Assembly (NCBI RefSeq): GCF_030272615.1
Contig: NC_081412.1
Coordinates: forward strand, 548,048,488-548,112,487
Direction: 5' to 3'
DNA from: Cryptomeria japonica
Taxonomy: Eukaryota; Streptophyta; Pinopsida; Cupressales; Cupressaceae
Length of the DNA stretch: 64,000 nucleotides
The translations under genes were made by a program, and so were the position numbers. The notes beneath the pieces are model-generated. The model worked only from the letters and a program-made list of their open reading frames with translations, was not told the origin of the DNA and ran no database searches. How positions within the stretch are numbered: position 1 is the first letter of the stretch; every line of letters starts with the position of its first letter. Positions 52,501 through 61,500 of the stretch are shown piece after piece.

Positions 52501-55500
52501 CTAGTACAGGTTGCCCTTCAGAGTTGTTGGCACCATATGCTAGAGGTCATTTTGATCCCAAGTCTCCTCTAAAACAGTTTGCTTCACGAATATCAGTACA
52601 AGGCACTGCATCACATTCAAGTGGGGGAACAAGGAAGTGGAAGTGCAATATTTGTGACACAGAATGGTTCGGTAGCATTAGTAGGGTGAATGCACACTTT
52701 CTGTTTTGGAGAGGAAAAGGCGTGAAACATTGTAAGTTTTTGGAGGAAGCCAAAAATATACAGTACAGAATTGAGTTTAACAGGATTTGGGGGGTTCCAG
52801 ATGACACAAATATTTCAATGCCTACTACTTTGTCTGCTAGGGCAGCACTTCATACTTCTCATGCTTCGCAGATGGGAGGAATGATGTTTGGATCTCCATC
52901 CACTTCCACTTCTACTGCCGCCAGGGCTGGGAAACGTAAGTTGCAGACAGCACAGAGCAACCCCATTACTGATATGTTTAATGTGTAGCTGAGAGATGAG
53001 ATAGATGAATCCATTGGCAAGTTCTTCTTTGCCAATGGCATTTCATTTCATGTTACACGGTCTCCTTATTATAGGGAGATGATGGCTATGGTGGCCAAGG
53101 GAGGACCATCTTATGTGCCACCAGGGGAGACGAAAATGAGGACCTTGATTTTGGATAAAAGCTATTCCAAGATCAATATATTGATGGAGAAGATGAAGGC
53201 ATGTTGGGTGGCATTGGGGTGCAGCATAGTTATGGATGGGTGGACGAACATTAGCCATCGTCCACTCATCAACGTCATGGTCACATGTGCAGAGGGCCCA
53301 TACTTCCTTAGAGCAGTTGATTGTAAGGGCATCGTAAAGATGCTGATTTCCAGTTTCAGGTCCTCAGGGAGGCTATTGAGGAGGTTGGGCCACAAAATGT
53401 GGTCCAAGTAGTGATAGATGCAGCCCATGTGTGTAGAGCAACAGGGAGACTCATTGAGGCAGCCTATAGACACATTTGGTGGACCCCATGTTGTGTGCAT
53501 GCCATGAACAATGCACTCAAGGACATGGGGAAGATAGACTGGATTAGAGGAGTGGTCACCGATGCGAGAGATGTGTAGATGTTTATCTGCAACCACCACA
53601 CTTCACATGCACTCTTCAGGACCTTCGCGAAGAAGGAGTTCTTGAAACCAGTTGAGACTAGATATGCATCCTATTTCATTCTCTTGGAGAGAATGATTGA
53701 GTTGCAAGAGGCATTGCAACTCATGGTTATGACTAATGAGTGGAATAGGTGGGCTGAGGCCAAGAAAGAGCAAGGGAGAAGGGTGAAGGAGATAGTGAAG
53801 AGTGATGTGTTTTGGACTGATGCGAAATACATTGTCTCTATCATTTCTCCAGTATTCCAGGTGATCAGATATGGGGATGGGGATGCACCTAACCTTGGAG
53901 AGGTGTATGAGTGCATTGACTCTATGCTTGACCAGATGAGGGCTGCTGTGCGAGTGAAGGACCCCTCTTTAGCATTCTACAATGAGCAAATCCAGCCTAT
54001 CATTCAGCGTAGATGGGACAAGTTGAACACTCCTTTGCATATGGCTGCCTTTGCCTTGAATCCTAAGTGGTACAAGGCTAGACCGGGTAGACTGACACCG
54101 ATTCAGGATGATGAGGTGAAGGCGGGTTTCTTTAGGTGCATAGAGAAGATGCTTGATTCCAGAGATGCCGGCACAATGCGCACTGAGTGGGGAAGATTTG
54201 CCACTCTTAGAGGTTATTCAGATGCGGCAAAGATGGATATAGACAACATGGCACAGGAGGACCCATTTTATGGTGGAATTGTCATGGCCCGAAATCTTTG
54301 ACCACCACTCTAGCCATCCGTCTGCTATCCCAGATTTCTAGTTCTTCGGCTACTGAGAGGAACTGGTCTACATATAGCTTCATCCACTCTCTTAAGAGGA
54401 ACAAACTTACCTCTAATAGAGCAGAGAAGCTTGTGGCTGTACACAGTGCTTTGTGTCTCATTGACCGCAAGACACTCATGTACAAGGAGAGTCCAGCGGC
54501 ACGATGGGATGTAGAGCCAGAGGAGCCTTCACAGATTGATGAGGATGATCCTACCACTTCAGATGCAGGGCTAGTTGGTGTGAGCTTGAGGGACCTTGAT
54601 CCTCAGGAGTCCAGTAGTTCCAATGAGGAGGAGTTCGCAGATGATTAGAGGCCTCCATTAGCTACAGTTTGAGTTTTTCAGTTTTGTCATTTTGTATTTG
54701 ACTCTAGTCTCTTTTGTAATGCTATTGCTACACGTATTTGTATTTGGCTGCTCATTGTAATGATGAATCATGTAATCATCTTTATTATTATAGACTTTGC
54801 AATGGCATCAGATATTCGTATTTTCGTTTTCCTTTTTCGATATTCATATGATAGAAATGAGAAATCTCCAATTTGACAATTTCATTTGTCAAATTTTATT
54901 TACTTTTAGCAATTAGTTACGTATCACTAATCTAAGTAATCTTGGTATTTCCTATAGTTTCATTTGAAATCTAATTCTTATACTGTTATACATCTTTTCA
55001 AAACTAGTTTTTCAAGTACTATATGTATATGTATAAGTATATGAGCACCACCACCCCGCCACCCCCCCCGCCGCCGTCCCCAAATTTAGGCCCTTGGTCC
55101 CCGCGTCCCTGCGTCCCCCCATCCCCGACGCCCGTGGAACACTGCAAAATTCAGATATTGTTGTTATTTGTAGACCCATAAGTTTTAAAGGAGAGTCAAG
55201 GGAAAGGTATCATACTTAATCAACTACTAAATTTTTTAAATGGTTGAAAGAGCTCATAATAAAATTTTATCAATGCTGTAAAGGAAACAAAAACTTAACA
55301 TGTTGTGGGTCACTGACTATGATTTAACCTATTCACCTACCTACACGCATGAGGCGCTTGAAAGGACTTTAAAAGAAGCATCTGAGATGCTGCCCATTGA
55401 TTGGTGCATTCAGTTGCACATCATCCAGATTAGAGAAATAGCATGTACGTGGCTGTGCAACCACATGCATATAGTATGAACCCAACCATAAACTGTCAAA

Positions 55501-58500
55501 GTACCCATGATCTTCTGGGTTCATATGCCTTCTACACATCATTACTAAGTTGTGATGTGAACTGTTTTGGATGTTGTCTAGTGGCCAGTAGTTTTCTTGA
55601 TCTAGTTCACTATATTTTTACAGGCCATTATTCTCTTTTTACCAGCCTGGATCAAATAATGAATCTTTGTGATCAGGCCCTCTCCATGACTTTCCTTGGT
55701 AAAATCCAAAGATAACTGGTCAATAGGAAGTTTATTATTTGATGGTATTGTAGCCGCAGTTCCATATGCTTAAGCAACAATCGAGTCATGCATGCCAGTC
55801 TTCTCTTTGGGGGTTTGTCTGTACACAGTGGATATTTGATCTTTCTGTCGCACCTTTTCTATTTATCTTGCAAAATCTTTTTAACTAAGGATGCTGTATT
55901 CTTAGATTTTCATGACTACCGTTTAATTTGTTATTTCCTTCTCTCAAAGCTCATGGTTGTATGTTTACTTGTATGCCTTTTTTAAGTAATATAATCTCCA
56001 TATTATCCATAAATGTGAGCATTTATGTTCCTTTTGTTAGACTGGTTCTCATTCTTGTTGGCCTTTTTTAAATTTCTCTTTCTTATTGTCCATCAAAATA
56101 TCAGTTTGACAGCAGCAGCACTAAATTGATAGTTTTGCATGTCTATCTCAATATAAATTATATTTTGCAAAGTTTAATACAACACCCATATTCAACACAA
56201 ATTTGAAATTACTATTGCACTAGTTATTTCTATTTTCTATTGATCATCAATATTTCTGGTTAGCAGCAGCAGTACTATATTTATGGCTTTGCATGCCTAT
56301 CTTAATATAAATTATGCACTGAAAGTTTAATACAACACCCATATGTAACACAAACCACAATTGCACAGGATTTAAAAATAGTAAGGCTAACTGATTGACA
56401 AACATGCGACCTTTTGCTATCAACTAGGGGCTCGTTATATTGATCAAAGGCTACCCACATACAATTTAAAGAATCTTTATGGAAATAACCAGGTAACTTG
56501 AGATTACCACGGCAACAAGCTGGGAGGACATATAAGTGGAAGGTAAATTATTTTGATGAAGGCAAAGAGGAACCATAATTGTCAGGCATCATGAATGGAC
56601 ACCATATCCAAGAAGCTTAAAGGATTTATATTTCATTCAAGAACATCGAGGTCATCCATTTCAAGTGGAAGAGTAACCAAGCAGCAGATTTTACAGCCAG
56701 GATGTTATGGTTCACGGGACCATGGTCTGTAAAAAACCCAGCAGATCCAAATTTTACTTGGAATTTTTGCATCAGCAAAAGCTCTGCAACTTCAAAAAAA
56801 AAAATTCAATTCCTCAAAAATATCTAATTTTATGCAAAAAACTTACAAATACTGTGTGAGGAAATGGCATAGGTGTTCTTAAACAGGCCAAAAAATGTGG
56901 ATATTCAGGCCATTTTGCATGTCTGGTGAGTCCACAGAGCAAACTTGTCAAGTACATGCAGGCAGTCTGCCCTGTGAATTTGCTTTGGTTCAAGTAAAAG
57001 TAGATTGTTTTCTTGAAATTCTCATGAGTACTCAGTGAGTTTTAAAACTATGCAGAGGACCATGATAAAATAGATGGAAGCACTGTTTTACAGGCAGGAT
57101 TTTTAGGATTAGAACTAAGGAATGCAGAGAGAATATAAGTGCCTAGTCTTTGGGGTTGTCTAGGTGAATTACCAATTCCTAGGAAATATCATGAGATACA
57201 TTGTTTCTAATGGAGCGGATCCAAGTTGAGGAGGAACTAGATATGGTAGAAGTTTGCAATGAAGGGGATGGTGACGATGGTAGAAATGGATAAGCCTAAT
57301 TATTGATAGAGTGTAAAATTTATGTTTTGCAATGAAGATGATGGTTGCAATGGTAGAAATGGATATGTCTAATTATTAATATAGTGCAAAAAATTGCGTT
57401 GAAAACATTCATCTACGTTCATCTTATTTTCACTATGATAGCAACATATTTTGTCAAAAAATAGCAATTCAAAGCCATTAAGATCAATAAGAAGAAGATA
57501 CAAATGTTCATGAATTTTATGTTTGGAACCATATAGACCATCTTTGTTCCAGGAATATGAAAGCTGGATAGCTTTTTTTACCAGTTCTGTACATATGAAA
57601 CATATCTTTCTGTGAATCAGACTTCGTGAATTAGTAAGATAGAGATATGCAGGCTTATATAGGAGGATCAGACTAATGGTGCAGATTATTTTTTATGTCC
57701 GTGGGATAACAGTGGCACAGGACACAGACTAGGCATTTACAAACATCATTGCATGAGAGACACTGACTAGGCATGGACAAAGATCACTGCATGAGGGACG
57801 TACACCAGGCATTGACAAACAATCTTTGGTCAACAAGCTTGAGATTTTACAAGCATGAAGTGGTTTTGCAGGTTATACAAGTAAGCAATGAGAAAATTTG
57901 GAAAGTATATGGCAGTTGCTGATATTCTATAGGAGGTCATCAAGTGCAGTATAAAGCACACCATTTTTGCTTTCTGTCTTGCCAGTGAAATAATAAAGGT
58001 CTTTGGTAGTGACCCTTCATGTGCAAATTACGTAGGAGGTTTGATTTGGAAATTCATGGGCACACCATAGGCTTTAAAAGAATTCAGGAATTCAAATCGA
58101 GGCTAGAAGTTGCAGATGACTCTGTTTTTTGGGCATCAAGATGCATTAAAGACTGCCCACATTTACTAACATGCTTAAACATTTTTGTTTCATTGGTTGA
58201 CCAATACAAAGATTGGCTTCATTGGCTGACCAATACAAAGATTGGCATCACAATACAATACAAGGAAGCATGCCAATCAATTTTGACAGTTTGAGAAGAT
58301 AGCTTTTGTTGTCACAAAAGTTTGCACCCTTGCTGAGCTATCAACTCAGCAACCTTTTGAAACACGGAAACAACCCCGAAGTGTGGGACCTTGTGCAAGG
58401 GGGTTGAATCTCCGGAGAAGGCCGACTTCCTTCTCAATCCAATTGTAGGTGTTGATCCAACTCAACACTCCAAATCCTCCTTCTAAACCTACCCTAATAG

Positions 58501-61500
58501 CTTGCAAACAAAAAGGGAAGAAAAAAATGCTAAGATGAAAAGAGGTGATGCACCAAGATAAGAGATGTTTCTCTCCCCACCCAGAAATGACACAAAGAAA
58601 CAAATCGAAATACCCAGGAGAAGCACAAACTTCAGTTGCATGAATGACCCCAACGCATGTATGGAGGTTAGAATTTGCTAAATGTCAAAGGGGAGAAGAT
58701 TTCACACAAGTCACACTCAAAAACAAGTTAACACGACATATATGTAAGAGAGAAGGCACAAAACATACACCTATGATGAAGGTAAGGAAATATACACAGC
58801 ATGCATAAGTTGAAGGAAGACAAGAATGATAATTTCAATTCATTTAGAGGCCAAATGTCAAACTTACAATTGCAGAAATGCAAGAAATATGCAAGTCTTC
58901 AAGAGAAGTGAAAGAGCAAAGAAATAGCTTAAGCCAATAGAGAGAGAACCCTTTACAATGAGGCTTAAGATCCTTTATATAGAAAACTAGTTGCAAAGGA
59001 GAGACTATTGATCAAGGAAGAGAAGCCTTGACCCTTGTGTGTGCAGAGGAATGTTAGTCAGGGAATGCATGGAAGTGCATGGACTTGACATGGCGTACAT
59101 GCAAGCAACCCGGCTATACCTTGACAAGGCAATCCCAAGAAGAAAAATACTTTGAGAAGGTGGATTGCCTGACATTCTAAAGTCATAGCATGCAGGCTTG
59201 AGATGAAGGCCATCAAGTAACCATAAAGAAGCATGGCCCTGCACTCCACTTGATGGCAATCCTGCAAAAACATTAAATGCGCCCTTGTAGCTCCATGAAT
59301 GAAAATGTACAAGTCGCAAGAGTTGGTGGAGCGTTGAGAGCTTTGAGTGTTGATCATGCCATTTGGAAGTGTCACAAGTCGGAAACCTGGGATTCCAGGG
59401 TTTGGAAGACTTGGGAAACTTGGGTTTCGGGATTCCAGGGTCAAAGAAGGAAAAGACATGGAACTTGTGAATTTCGGGATTTCGGGGTCAAAGAAGGCAA
59501 AGGCTTAGGAACTTGGGAATTTTGGGATTTCGAGTCAAAGAAGGCAAAGGCTTAGGAACTTGGGAATTTTGGGATTCCGGGGTCAAAGAAGGAAAAACCA
59601 TAGGAATTTGGGAATTTCGGGATTCTGGGGTAAAAAAGGCAAAGGCTTAGGACAAGACAACACTTCACATCTCATGATTCCATTGTTTTTTCCTTGATCA
59701 ACTAGGGCAGTGCTGGTCCATGGAACATATCTCTGATCGGTTCTCACTGATGGACCAAGGATGTCATAAAAATGACAACAGCTTTGATGTGACAATGTCT
59801 TCGAGTTGAAGTTGTTACCGTTCGATTGTTGATGATATTATTGGTTTGTGTTGCAAATAGTAGTAGGATTCTAGTAGCTTGTTTGGTTGGAGCCTGTCTA
59901 GAGTCTATACTTGAGAGATTACATATTTTATTTTTGGGCAATGACATTGACATAGGCATTATCATCTGAACCTCTGATCATAATAATATTGATCTTAAAA
60001 GCTTCCAAGAAGATATATCAATTTTTTTCCATTTCAACAAATCCATTCAAGATCAAGTACACAGAATATTGCAGCCTCTTAGATTGTCTCTCTTGACCTT
60101 GAGAGTAAGTACACATTATATTTTATGGATAAGTGCATTGATTTCAGAATTTGTGGATTACGTAGTGATGGAAATTTTTTCTTTTTCTATTTTTAGAGCG
60201 TAGAATGTCAGTGGTATTCAGTTTTTTGGTAACAAATGTTTTCCGATGATTTCTACATTTGCATAGAAAAGGTTCAGGCTTGAATGGCTGCCCACTGGAT
60301 TTGCACTGGAGGATACTTTCATTGTATTCCAACTTCTTTGGGGGTGTTTTAAGGCTCGATAGTCCATATATTGGGGGTATGCTAGCAACTTTGATTTATT
60401 TCTGCCTAGATCAAGAATGAGTGAGGCTCTTCATATTTTGCCTTTTGGACTTGGGACATGATAGCATATCTTTGATTTTTCCAGCTTTGCATATGCGTTG
60501 AAAAGAATAGGAGAGCATATCATTCCTTTCTTATTTATCAAGAAAATGAAGTGATTAGCTTGTATACGTATTCCTCGAGTAAATAAGGATTATTTTTTTT
60601 ATTTTCGTGGGTTCTCATGTTACTTTCATCTCTACAGGCTATTAGGGTCTTAGTTCTTTTGTTGCTACCCATTGTATACATCTGCTAATTTATTAACCTT
60701 CTAAAAGGGTGTTTCTCAAAATATAATAATGAAAGCCTAGACTGATGTAAAGAATATTTACTATTTTGCCTTGTAGTTATATGCTTTTATGCAAATGTTT
60801 TCTGGAAAAATGCCCAAAAAGAGCTGGATGTATTCTGCCTGGTTATGCTTAGCACTTTTACATAGGAAAAAGGTGCGAAACATTCTCTTCTCTCAGTGCA
60901 TACCATAGGTAGCATATATAAACCCTTTCTTATTTGACCTTGCCTTACTTCCAAGATATTCTAAAGAAGCGACCAACTCAACAATGTTGGCCAGAATTCA
61001 ATTTTAGTCTTCCAGGGATTTTAAAACCTAAACACATTATTGCTACTTATTTTGGTTCTCAACATTTGTATTTAGTCGAGGAAAGTGGAACTTGTGCCTT
61101 CTGGTCATGGAGATCTTTATTTGCATGGCAATAGAAGAATTTTCATCTCCAATAGCTTAAAGTGACTAAACAGGTTTCTCTTGCATTTTGAAAACCAGTT
61201 TTGAGTAATAGTCTTGCAGAACTTGAGGTAAAAGTTGTGCCCCAAATGGTAGAAATTATGTCAAAGAGATAATGTTTAGAGAACATAGATCTGGTCCTCT
61301 GGTACAATTTCTGAATAAGAGTGGTGGCTATGGTTCTTTTATTCCAAGGGATTTGGCACACTTTCTCACCCATGCCAACTTTCTGTTTCAATTATTAAAT
61401 TGGATCAATATTAAACTTTTGGTAAGAGATTCAATCACCAGTATGCTGACAGTTTACAAGTATTTGGTATCATTAAATTTACAATCAGATATTATAATGG

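Larger units (their letters stand above)
51561..55144 (+). mobile_element. Complete hAT transposon, 3584 bp, inactive
   Basis: The left end CAGCATTCCACGGG and right end (complement) CAGTGTTCCACGGG form 14-bp inverted repeats with two mismatches. A perfect 8-bp duplication CAAAATTC lies at 51553-51560 and 55145-55152. It contains one transposase gene with stops and frameshifts, GC-rich subterminal DNA at both ends (51575-51790 and 55048-55135), and a probable leader intron. The 5' subterminal part is dense in GAGACG/CGTCTC. This is an autonomous-type element that has lost function. Confidence 0.94.
56761..58301. other. AHL intron 3 spacer
   Basis: Non-coding apart from two short tandem repeats (57721-57833 and 58191-58248). 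The frame at 58019-58294 owes its end to the second repeat and has no known domain. Confidence 0.5.

Noticed and set aside
59277-59555. 92-codon plus-strand frame and longer minus-strand frame
   Set aside because: Both are produced by the 50-bp tandem array inside the solo LTR.
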